Origin: Kiritimatiellia bacterium
GTDB taxonomy: Bacteria; Verrucomicrobiota; Kiritimatiellia; RFP12; UBA1067
Assembly: GCA_016303225.1 (NCBI GenBank)
Contig: JAEDMC010000138.1
Span: 1 to 8,148 of the forward strand
Direction: 5' to 3'
DNA length: 8,148 nucleotides
A program made the position numbers and the translations under genes. This document shows positions 1 to 5,635 of the stretch, piece by piece (the first letter of the stretch is position 1; every line of letters starts with the position of its first letter). The notes beneath the pieces are model-generated. The model saw only the letters and a list, made by a program, of their open reading frames with translations, made no database searches and was not told where the DNA came from.

Positions 1-62
1 GTCCGGAGGGCAAGGAATACGAGATGAAGGACGGCGACGTCGTCGAGTTCATGTTTAACTGA
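1..62 (+). CDS. ychF: C-terminal end of a YchF-like GTPase with TGS domain (partial)
   Basis: An open frame entering from the left edge (first whole codon at 3) ends at TGA 60-62 and encodes 19 residues ending GKEYEMKDGDVVEFMFN. This matches the C-terminal strand pattern of the TGS domain in YchF/Obg-like ATPases, where proteins end in a 'GKDYxVxDGDVxxFRFN' type sequence. YchF is a universally conserved cytosolic P-loop NTPase of the Obg family linked to ribosome function and stress responses. Only the tail is visible, so the nucleotide-binding motifs cannot be checked. Other TGS proteins (RelA/SpoT, DRG-type GTPases) are possible but fit the very end less well. The next gene starts 8 nt after this stop, so co-transcription is likely. 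Confidence 0.6.
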   Translation, partial: PEGKEYEMKDGDVVEFMFN

Positions 63-70
63 ATGCGCGG

Positions 71-829
71 ATGTTCGGCTTCCGGACGAGAACGAACCTC
101 AAAGTCGCCTGCGTGACGGCGAATGAGCGGGGCTTGGTCCGGAAGGACAATCAGGACTCTTTTTTCGTTGATCCGGCAAAGACGGTCTTTTGCGTTGCGG
201 ACGGAATGGGCGGCGGATCGGAAGGAGGAACCGCCAGCCGCTTTGTCTGCGAGGAGCTCGAGAAGGCCGTGGCGTCCGCGACGGATTTCGCCGCCCGCAT
301 GCGGGCGGTGGATGTGGCGATCGGCGCGGCGAACGCGCGCATTCTCGCGTATGCGGAGGAGAAGCGGTTCCGGCAGATGGGCTCGACGCTGGCGGTGCTG
401 CTGATTGATCCGGAGAACGGTCGTCGTGCGGCGATCTGCCACATCGGGGACAGTCGCGTCTACCGCGTGCGCGGCGGTTCGGCGGAACTGCTGACGCACG
501 ATCATACGGTTGGCGGACAGCTCAGCGCATTTGCGACGGGACGCCAGGCGGTCAGCCTGAAGAGCCGGACGAATCCGCTTTCGCATATTCTTACGCGCGC
601 AATCGGCGTCGACAAGAATGTCGCCGGCGACTGGCGCAAGGTCGACGTGGCTCCGGACGACCGGTATCTCATCTGCTCGGACGGTGTCCACGACGTCGTC
701 TCCGATTCGCTGGTCGGCGAGATCCTGACGGTCGAGCGCGGCCTCAAGTCCGCGTCAAGGCGGCTGAGCGATGTGATTGTGCGCAATGGTGCGCCGGACA
801 ACTTCACTTATGTGATCATTGAAACGTGA
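71..829 (+). CDS. PP2C-family serine/threonine protein phosphatase (Stp1/PrpC-like)
   Basis: A 252-residue, single-domain cytosolic PPM/PP2C phosphatase, the usual bacterial length. Family motifs appear in order: R24-K-D-N-Q-D29, VADGMGGG with metal ligand D44-G45, MGST at 103-106, GDSR at 126-129 followed by VYRVR, LTRAIGV near 193, ICSDG with D204, and GAPDN with metal ligand D243. All the aspartates needed for the binuclear Mn/Mg centre are present, so it should be active. The family removes phosphate from Ser/Thr residues phosphorylated by Hanks-type kinases. No kinase or FHA partner is in the window. ATG 71 is chosen because it starts just before the first strand of the fold; there is no clear Shine-Dalgarno site, and the gene follows ychF by 8 nt, so translation may depend on coupling. 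Its stop overlaps or nearly touches the esterase start. Confidence 0.93.
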   Translation: MFGFRTRTNLKVACVTANERGLVRKDNQDSFFVDPAKTVFCVADGMGGGSEGGTASRFVCEELEKAVASATDFAARMRAVDVAIGAANARILAYAEEKRFRQMGSTLAVLLIDPENGRRAAICHIGDSRVYRVRGGSAELLTHDHTVGGQLSAFATGRQAVSLKSRTNPLSHILTRAIGVDKNVAGDWRKVDVAPDDRYLICSDGVHDVVSDSLVGEILTVERGLKSASRRLSDVIVRNGAPDNFTYVIIET

Positions 830-837
830 GGCGTGAT

Positions 838-2187
838 ATGACGGGATGTCTGAAAAAGGTTTTTTTGAGCGGAGTTCTGGGTCTGGTCGCGGGTACGACG
901 GCTGATGCGGCGGTGCAGGTTAAGGTCGAGAACGTGCCGCATAACGGCTGCGAGGTCGTCTTCAACCGGACGCCGGTGTCGTCGCGGCTGGCGAGTTACG
1001 CGAAGGGGGAGCGTCCCCAGTTTCGCATTACCGCGACGGAACTCGGCACGGCGGTGACGAACCGCATGGTCGAGGTGTCGGTCGAGGTGCCGGGCGACTG
1101 GCGCAAGAAGAAGACGCCCGTGAAGCTGGACGCGAAGGGCGAGGCGATCCTCACGGTGGAGTGTCCCGACCGTCCGGGCTGGGTCTTCGTCACGGACGGC
1201 CTGCCGGTGACGCGGTCGAGTGCGGGCGCGATGTACGACGGCGAGAACATTCGGGCGTCTGCGTCTGCGCCGGACGACTTCAGGGCGTTCTGGGACGCGG
1301 AGATCGCCGCGCTCGGAAAATTGCCGATCCAGGCGAAGCTCACGGAGGTCGAGGCGCAGAAGAGCCTGAAGGACAAGGTGCGCACGTGGGAGTTCGAGGT
1401 GACGTGCACGGGTCCGCGTCCGACGACGGGCTACATCTCGATGCCGATCGGCGCGAAGCCGAAGTCGTTGCCGCTTTACGTCGGCTTCAACGGCGCGGGC
1501 GACGTCTCGGCCTACCGGAGCGACCACTACGGCGAGGTGGCGATCGCCATTCAGGTGAACAAGTTCGGTATTCCGAACGGACTGGACGAGAAGGGCTATC
1601 GCGAGAAGGGCTACAACGCGAGCGACATCGACAACTATCCGACTCGGGGAATCGACGATCCGAAGAACGCCATGTACAAGTGGATCATCGTGCGGCATCT
1701 GCGGGCGGTGCAATGGGGCAAGTCGTTGCCCGAGTGGAACGGCAAGGATCTTATCCTCAACGGCGAGTCTTTCGGCGGGGGGCAGGTGCTGATCGTCGGC
1801 GCGCTCGATCCGGACGTCACCTTCGTCTGTTCTTGCGTCCCGGCGTGCTGCGACCACAACGGACGGCTGGTCGGGCGCACGAACGGCTATCCGCACTTCT
1901 GGGAGTACGACGCGAACGGACAGGTCCCCACCGACAAGCGCAAGTGGCTGGAGACGCTGCGCTATTTCGACACGGTCAACTTCTGCGCGCTGTACCGTCC
2001 CGGCCAGGAGGTGACGATCGGCACGGGCTTCCGCGACACGCTGTGCAATCCGGACGGCGTCATCGCCGCCTACCACAACATTCCGGCTGGGGTGAAGAAG
2101 ACGCTCTGGCTCAATCCGATCGCGGGACACGACGCCGGCAACTGGAACGGCGGTCACCGTCTTTACGAACTTCTGGGCAAGTGGTGA
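838..2187 (+). CDS. Secreted acetylxylan-esterase-family (AXE1) hydrolase
   Basis: A 449-residue alpha/beta hydrolase. The N-terminus (MTGCLKK, then a hydrophobic run, then TADAA) is a Sec-type signal peptide with probable cleavage near residue 24, so it acts in the periplasm or outside. Residues about 25-130 form a beta-rich N-terminal region; the AXE1/CE7-like catalytic domain begins near the 'APDDFRAFWDAEI' segment. The nucleophile is S311 in GESFGGG, the acid probably D400 in GTGFRDTLCNP, and the base H431 in AGHDAGN, the order and spacing of the family. Such enzymes remove acetyl groups from xylan and xylo-oligosaccharides or other sugars. The extra N-terminal region makes it longer than the roughly 320-residue core enzymes. 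ATG 838 is chosen because GAGG lies 6 nt upstream; GTG 826, overlapping the phosphatase stop as GTGA, would add four residues and is a real alternative. A cysteine-rich VCSCVPACC segment follows the nucleophile. Confidence 0.85.
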   Translation: MTGCLKKVFLSGVLGLVAGTTADAAVQVKVENVPHNGCEVVFNRTPVSSRLASYAKGERPQFRITATELGTAVTNRMVEVSVEVPGDWRKKKTPVKLDAKGEAILTVECPDRPGWVFVTDGLPVTRSSAGAMYDGENIRASASAPDDFRAFWDAEIAALGKLPIQAKLTEVEAQKSLKDKVRTWEFEVTCTGPRPTTGYISMPIGAKPKSLPLYVGFNGAGDVSAYRSDHYGEVAIAIQVNKFGIPNGLDEKGYREKGYNASDIDNYPTRGIDDPKNAMYKWIIVRHLRAVQWGKSLPEWNGKDLILNGESFGGGQVLIVGALDPDVTFVCSCVPACCDHNGRLVGRTNGYPHFWEYDANGQVPTDKRKWLETLRYFDTVNFCALYRPGQEVTIGTGFRDTLCNPDGVIAAYHNIPAGVKKTLWLNPIAGHDAGNWNGGHRLYELLGKW

Positions 2188-2189
2188 GT

Positions 2190-3566
2190 ATGAGCTTGGT
2201 CGTTTGCTTGCTGGTTGGGCTTTGTGCACTGCTGTTGGTCGGTTTTGCCGTCGTGGTTTGTCTCTGGCAAAAGGCCAAAGCCGAGCCGGGCGAGATCAAG
2301 CTGCAGCTTGAAAGGCTGCAGCAGGCGGCGAAGATGGAATGCGAGAGCTTCGAGATGCGCCTGCGCGAGAAGGAGCAGACCTGTCAGAGGCTGCTTGACG
2401 CGAAGGACAAGGCCTGTGCCGATGCGCTCGTGGAAAGGACGGCCAATTGCGAACGGCTGATTGCCGAGAAGAATTCCGAAATCGAGCGATTCCTGCAGGA
2501 GAAGGAGAAGTCGTTCGCTGCAGCGGTCAAGACGCTGCAGGAGCAGTTTGCGAATCTTGCCGCGCAGACGCTCAAGGCGCAGAGCGGTGACCTGACGAAG
2601 CGGAATTCCGAGCAGCTGGAGGGTGTTTTGAAGCCACTCCGCGAACAGCTCGAGACCCTTCGCTCCGCGACGGAGAAGACGCAGACGGAGCATGCGAAGC
2701 TGGCCGAGTCGATCGGCAAGGACGTCGGCCGCATCAGTGACGTCGCGAAGGAGCTGGCCGGGGTCAGCGAAGCGCTTTCGTCGAACTCCGGCTTTCAGGG
2801 CCGCAAGGGAGAGGAGATCCTTGCCGAGAAGCTCCGCCAGGCCGGTCTTGAGGAGGGGGTTAATTTCTTCTTGCAGACGGGGACGGCATCCGACCGCCCC
2901 GACGCCCAGGTCTGCGACACGGAGAACCGCTGGCTCATCATCGACAGCAAGGTCGTTCTCACGTCCTATTTCCAGTATGTCGAGGCGAAGGACGAGGAGA
3001 CGCGAAAGACAAAGCTGGCCGATCATGTCGCCCGGGTCCGAGAGAAGATCGATCAGCTCGCGAAGAAGAAATATCCCCAGGTGTTTTCGAACGAGCACAA
3101 GGATCGCAATTATCTTCCGGTGACGGCGATGTTCGTCGGCTACGAGGCCCCGCTGTTGGAGGCGCTCAAGGCCGAGCCGTCGCTCTGGAAGTTTGCCGCG
3201 GACAACAATGTCGTCCTCGTGACGCCCCTGACGCTGCTGGCCTATCTCCGGCTCGTCTATCTGGCCTGGCAGCACGAGAAGGAGGCGCGCAACCAGGAGA
3301 AGATCGTCAATACGGCGCGCGAGCTCCTGACGCGGATGAACGCGTTCCTCACGACCTTCGAGGGGATGGGCAAGACGCTGCAGGACGTGCAGTCCAGGTA
3401 TGACGATGCGCGTAAGGTCCTTGTCGACGCGCCCGGCGCGCAGACGATTGCCAAGGCCGCGAAGAACCTCATCGACCTTCATGTCCGTCTCGAAAGCCGC
3501 AAGGGCAATCGCATCGAGCGCGCCGCCTGTCTCGGGGAGCTGGACGACATCGCGCCGTCGCATTGA
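2190..3566 (+). CDS. rmuC: DNA recombination protein RmuC
   Basis: A 458-residue protein with RmuC architecture: an N-terminal membrane helix (about residues 3-24), a long Glu/Lys/Arg-rich coiled coil (about 30-190), then the RmuC domain (about 195-440). Conserved blocks seen are GFQGRKGEE (E208), IIDSKVVLTSY (D252 and K254, the presumed PD-(D/E)xK-type catalytic pair), YLPVTAMFVGYE, VVLVTPLTLLAYLRL and the final NLIDLH. RmuC is a predicted membrane-anchored nuclease that limits recombination between short inverted repeats. ATG 2190 lies two bases after the esterase stop (2185-2187), and the predicted membrane helix starts right after it, which supports this start. The open frame extends far upstream of 2190, but that part only shadows the esterase. 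No strong Shine-Dalgarno site is seen, so reinitiation after the esterase is likely. The stop codon overlaps the -35 box of the next promoter. Confidence 0.94.
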   Translation: MSLVVCLLVGLCALLLVGFAVVVCLWQKAKAEPGEIKLQLERLQQAAKMECESFEMRLREKEQTCQRLLDAKDKACADALVERTANCERLIAEKNSEIERFLQEKEKSFAAAVKTLQEQFANLAAQTLKAQSGDLTKRNSEQLEGVLKPLREQLETLRSATEKTQTEHAKLAESIGKDVGRISDVAKELAGVSEALSSNSGFQGRKGEEILAEKLRQAGLEEGVNFFLQTGTASDRPDAQVCDTENRWLIIDSKVVLTSYFQYVEAKDEETRKTKLADHVARVREKIDQLAKKKYPQVFSNEHKDRNYLPVTAMFVGYEAPLLEALKAEPSLWKFAADNNVVLVTPLTLLAYLRLVYLAWQHEKEARNQEKIVNTARELLTRMNAFLTTFEGMGKTLQDVQSRYDDARKVLVDAPGAQTIAKAAKNLIDLHVRLESRKGNRIERAACLGELDDIAPSH

Positions 3567-3591
3567 TTTTTGCGCCGAGTGTTGGTATAAT
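3563..3591 (+). promoter_or_regulatory. Sigma70-type promoter for the aminotransferase gene
   Basis: TTGATT (3563-3568) and a perfect TATAAT (3586-3591) are separated by 17 bp, with TGG just before the -10 box (extended -10). The -35 box overlaps the rmuC stop codon. A start site near 3598 would give a leader of about 84 nt before ATG 3682. The leader contains two copies of GTCAGGAA (3610-3617 and 3646-3653); no strong terminator or known riboswitch fold is visible in it. Confidence 0.75.
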
Positions 3592-3667
3592 CTAGACATC
3601 AACTTCTGCGTCAGGAAGCACGGGAGAGAACCTCCGAGGCACGATGTCAGGAACGTCACACAAACAC

Positions 3668-3672
3668 AGGAG
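3668..3672 (+). promoter_or_regulatory. Ribosome binding site of the aminotransferase
   Basis: AGGAG at 3668-3672 lies 9 nt upstream of ATG 3682. It is one of the clearest Shine-Dalgarno sites in the window and fixes the start of this gene. Confidence 0.8.
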
Positions 3673-3681
3673 TAAATAGAC

Positions 3682-4977
3682 ATGGCAACCAAAAAGGCTT
3701 GCAAGAAGGAATGCGCGTGCGCGGAGCTCGCGATCAACGGTGGCAAGAAGGTCTGGACGAAGGGGTTCCCCGCCTGGCCGCAGTTTGACAAGAAGACGGA
3801 CAAGAAGGTCCTCGACATCCTCCACTCCGGCAAGGTGAACTACTGGACGGGTCCGGTCGGCATGCAGTTCGAGGCGGCGTGGGCGAAGTGGCTCGGCGTC
3901 AAGAACGCGGTTTCGGTCTCGAACGGCACGGCGGCGCTGCACGTTGCGCTGACGGCGCTCGGCATCGGCTCGGGCGACGAGGTGATCTGCACGTCCTATT
4001 CGTTCATCGCGTCCTCCTTCTGCGCGCTGCAGGCCGGTGCGCTCCCGGTCTTCTGCGACACGGGCACGGATCATCTCCTCGACCCCAAGAAAATCGAGCC
4101 GCTCATCACCAAGCGCACGAAGGCGATCGTGGTCGTCCATCTCTACGGCATGGTTGCTGACATGGATCCGATCATGAAGATCGCGAAGAAGCACAAGCTC
4201 TACGTGATTGAGGACTGCGCGCAGTGCTTCGGCGGCGTCTACAAGGGCAAGAAGGCCGGCACGATCGGCACGGTCGGCTGCTTCTCGTTCTGCCAGTCCA
4301 AGCACTTCACGACGGGTGGCGAGGGCGGCATGGTGTGCTGCAACGACGACGACCTCGCGTGGGAGATCCGCTCGGTGCGTGACCACGGCTATGACGTCAA
4401 GGCGAAGCTCAACCTCCTGCAGATGGAGGGCAAGCAGCTCTACATCCACCGTCGCGTCGGCTACAACTTCCGCATGACGGAGATCCAGTCGGCGATCGGC
4501 CTTGGCGAGCTGCAGCGCTTTGACAAGTGGAACCTGCCGCAGCGCAAGAAACTCGGCAAGGCGCTCATCAAGGGCCTCGCCGGGCATCCGCTCGTCAAGT
4601 ACGCGCCGGTTGACACGAAGGACCGTCAGAACTCGTTCTGGCTCGTCCCGTTCGTCATCGACACCTCGAAGCTCAAGTGCACGATGAAGGAGTTCATTGC
4701 GGCTGTCCAGGCCGAGGGCGCGTGCGCCTATTCGGTGCTGTGGCCCGAGATGTACAAGGAAGAGGCGTTCGCCAAGCAGAAGGGCTTCGGCAGCCGCCGC
4801 TATCCGTTCAAGGATCCGGCGCACCGCAAGATCGACTACACCAAGTTCAACTGCAAGGTGGCGAACTCGCTTGCCGATTCCACGATTTCGTTCTGGACGC
4901 ATCCGACCTACACCCTCGCCCACATCGAGGCTGACGTCAAGGCGTTCAAGAAGGTCGCTGCGGCGATGATGAAGTAA
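3682..4977 (+). CDS. DegT/DnrJ/EryC1/StrS-family PLP-dependent aminotransferase
   Basis: A 431-residue fold-type I aminotransferase. Family landmarks: SGKVNYWTG near residue 50, SNGTAAL (T83, phosphate contact), GDEVICTSYSFIAS, VVHLYGMVADMDPI, IEDCAQ (D178, pairs with the PLP ring nitrogen), SFCQSKHFTTGGEGGM (K207, the PLP Schiff-base lysine), RSVRDHGYD and NFRMTEIQSAIG. Members transfer an amino group, usually from glutamate or glutamine, to a keto-sugar or keto-cyclitol for surface polysaccharides or secondary metabolites. The substrate cannot be read from sequence and no other sugar-nucleotide gene is nearby. All key residues are present. The first ~15 residues are unusual: lysine-rich with Cys7, Cys11 and Cys13, before the family's normal LAINGGKK start. 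The codons are strongly uniform (AAG, CTC, AAC), which with the consensus promoter and good ribosome site suggests high expression. Confidence 0.93.
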   Translation: MATKKACKKECACAELAINGGKKVWTKGFPAWPQFDKKTDKKVLDILHSGKVNYWTGPVGMQFEAAWAKWLGVKNAVSVSNGTAALHVALTALGIGSGDEVICTSYSFIASSFCALQAGALPVFCDTGTDHLLDPKKIEPLITKRTKAIVVVHLYGMVADMDPIMKIAKKHKLYVIEDCAQCFGGVYKGKKAGTIGTVGCFSFCQSKHFTTGGEGGMVCCNDDDLAWEIRSVRDHGYDVKAKLNLLQMEGKQLYIHRRVGYNFRMTEIQSAIGLGELQRFDKWNLPQRKKLGKALIKGLAGHPLVKYAPVDTKDRQNSFWLVPFVIDTSKLKCTMKEFIAAVQAEGACAYSVLWPEMYKEEAFAKQKGFGSRRYPFKDPAHRKIDYTKFNCKVANSLADSTISFWTHPTYTLAHIEADVKAFKKVAAAMMK

Positions 4978-4983
4978 CGAGAT

Positions 4984-5026
4984 TTCTCAAACTTCTCATG
5001 TCTTCTCAAAGTTTTTCACGCTTCTC
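4984..5026 (+). repeat. Pyrimidine-rich TTCTC repeat downstream of the aminotransferase
   Basis: TTCTC occurs at 4984, 4993, 5003 and 5022, i.e. about one helical turn or two apart, in a C/T-rich stretch between the aminotransferase stop and the next TATAAT. No stem-loop followed by a T-run is seen, so it is not an obvious intrinsic terminator. It could be a protein-binding array or a low-complexity leftover. Confidence 0.4.
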
Positions 5027-5041
5027 TTATGCTGATTGTAG

Positions 5042-5047
5042 TATAAT
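5042..5047 (+). promoter_or_regulatory. TATAAT -10 box in front of the decayed kinase gene
   Basis: A perfect TATAAT lies 8 nt before GTG 5055, where kinase-like coding begins. No good -35 box is found at 16-18 bp spacing. The predicted transcription start falls almost on the start codon, so the original gene may have had a leaderless mRNA. Confidence 0.4.
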
Positions 5048-5054
5048 TTGATGC

Positions 5055-5290
5055 GTGAAAGACTTTGACTCTATTGGCGTCGGCTTCGTGTCGAATGACC
5101 ATCTGGCGGGCCTTACATTCCGCTGGACTCGAAGGTCAAGATCCTGACGCATCGCATTCTGGGTGGCGGTCCTGCGGGCAATTCTACCGCAGGACTGCCA
5201 GGAATGCCAACGCTTCGGCGCGGCGGTCGCGGCGATCAAGTGCCGCGTGTTGAGCGCATGATGCCGACCCGAGGCTTGAAAGGGGCTTCG
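5055..5290 (+). pseudogene. Frameshifted, internally deleted PfkB/ribokinase-family sugar kinase remnant
   Basis: From GTG 5055 the frame reads KDFDSIGVGFVSNDHLAGL and stops at 5145-5147. The adjacent frame from 5114 continues YIPLDSKVKILTHRILGGGP and then AGNSTAGL. Joined, these match the N-terminus of PfkB-type carbohydrate kinases (the 'D-x-x-GVG...D...GG-P-A-x-N' pattern). From 5205 the first frame reads QRFGAAVAAIKC, and from 5258 the other frame reads MMPTRGLKGAS, resembling the C-terminal helix and 'GxPTR' end of the same family. The central ~200 residues, including the catalytic GAGD motif, are missing. At least two frame changes plus a deletion mean it cannot make a working kinase. 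Assignment rests on recognising short segments, so confidence is moderate. Alternative: an unrelated noncoding stretch with chance similarity. Confidence 0.55.
5164..5200. repeat. Long inverted repeat (14-bp stem, 9-nt loop) at the kinase deletion junction
   Basis: TGGCGGTCCTGCGG (5164-5177) pairs with CCGCAGGACTGCCA (5187-5200) around the loop GCAATTCTA. The inner 9 bp are perfect, and one G-T wobble interrupts the outer arm. No T-run follows, so it is not a standard terminator. It sits on the glycine-rich motif of the decayed kinase, immediately before the point where C-terminal sequence begins. Confidence 0.8.
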
Positions 5291-5311
5291 AGGGTCACAC
5301 CCTCGGAGTCT
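5283..5311. repeat. Palindromic hairpin unit (REP-like)
   Basis: CGAGGGT (5289-5295) and ACCCTCG (5299-5305) form a perfect 7-bp stem with a CAC loop. Allowing wobbles, pairing extends outward to about 5283-5311. The right arm plus flank, ACCCTCGGAGTC (5299-5310), recurs at 5425-5436, which suggests a repeated extragenic palindromic element rather than a gene part. Confidence 0.6.
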
Positions 5312-5590
5312 GCTGGAGGCGAAAAGAATCGCTATCTGCCCGGCAAGCAGTATAGGATTTTGCGCAAGGGAAAGGCGGTGGTCCGTGCCTAACCCCACCA
5401 CTTTTACCCCACCATTATGGTCTGACCCTCGGAGTCCTTGGCTGGGACAGTGCGGTTCGAGCGACGAAACCGAGCGGCAGCTCCCCGGACCGGAGCGGCG
5501 GTCGGATGCGAGGTTTCACGCGTCGGGCGGTCAACAGTTTACAATCGCACCCGAGATGCGCCCGTCTCCCGCAACGGCCTTGCTTTGTGC
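5312..5590. other. Gene-free stretch with short repeats
   Basis: No convincing gene is seen on either strand. Contents: an open tail to TAA 5390-5392 in one frame (LPGKQYRILRKGKAVVRA), coding-like but unassigned; a 9-bp direct repeat ACCCCACCA at 5392-5400 and 5406-5414; a small palindrome ACCATTATGGT at 5411-5421; the second copy of ACCCTCGGAGTC at 5425-5436; then GC-rich sequence with weak inverted repeats (for example GAAACC and GGTTTC near 5465 and 5512). It may be the scar between the decayed kinase and the defence-like operon. Confidence 0.45.
5425..5436 (+). repeat. Second copy of the 12-bp unit ACCCTCGGAGTC
   Basis: Identical to 5299-5310, in the same orientation, 126 bp apart. Here it is preceded by the palindrome ACCATTATGGT rather than by its hairpin partner arm. 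Confidence 0.65.
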
Positions 5591-5596
5591 TATAAT
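5588..5596 (+). promoter_or_regulatory. Extended -10 promoter element of the jetAB-like operon
   Basis: TGC followed by TATAAT (5591-5596) is a consensus extended -10 element. No recognisable -35 box is found at the normal distance, which extended -10 promoters can tolerate. The predicted start site (about 5602-5604) coincides with ATG 5603, so the message may begin at or within a start codon. Confidence 0.6.
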
Positions 5597-5602
5597 GGCG
5601 GC

Positions 5603-5635
5603 ATGAAGAATGCGCATGTCGTTTATGAGATGTAA
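5603..5635 (+). CDS. Possible 10-residue leader peptide overlapping the jetA-like start
   Basis: ATG 5603 to TAA 5633-5635 encodes MKNAHVVYEM in a different frame from the jetA-like gene, overlapping its first codons. It would be the first start codon on a transcript from the TATAAT at 5591. It could be a translated leader or simply a chance frame; nothing beyond its position supports it. Confidence 0.2.
   Translation: MKNAHVVYEM

Noticed and set aside
1161..2189. The open frame continuing upstream of RmuC into the esterase gene
   Set aside because: This portion is the esterase gene read in another frame; the membrane helix and RmuC-type coiled coil begin only at ATG 2190.
808..4923. Long minus-strand open frames opposite the esterase, RmuC and aminotransferase genes
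   Set aside because: They are antisense shadows with biased Arg/Leu/His composition and no family motifs, while the + strand products carry complete catalytic motifs.
4978..5030. Intrinsic terminator after the aminotransferase gene
   Set aside because: Only a 4-bp GAGA/TCTC palindrome and scattered T-runs are present; there is no stable stem directly followed by a T-tract.
5055..5400. A structured noncoding RNA (RNase P RNA, tmRNA or 6S) in the gene-free region
   Set aside because: None of the conserved core sequences of these RNAs is recognisable, and two frames carry sugar-kinase-like peptides that explain the first 240 bases better.
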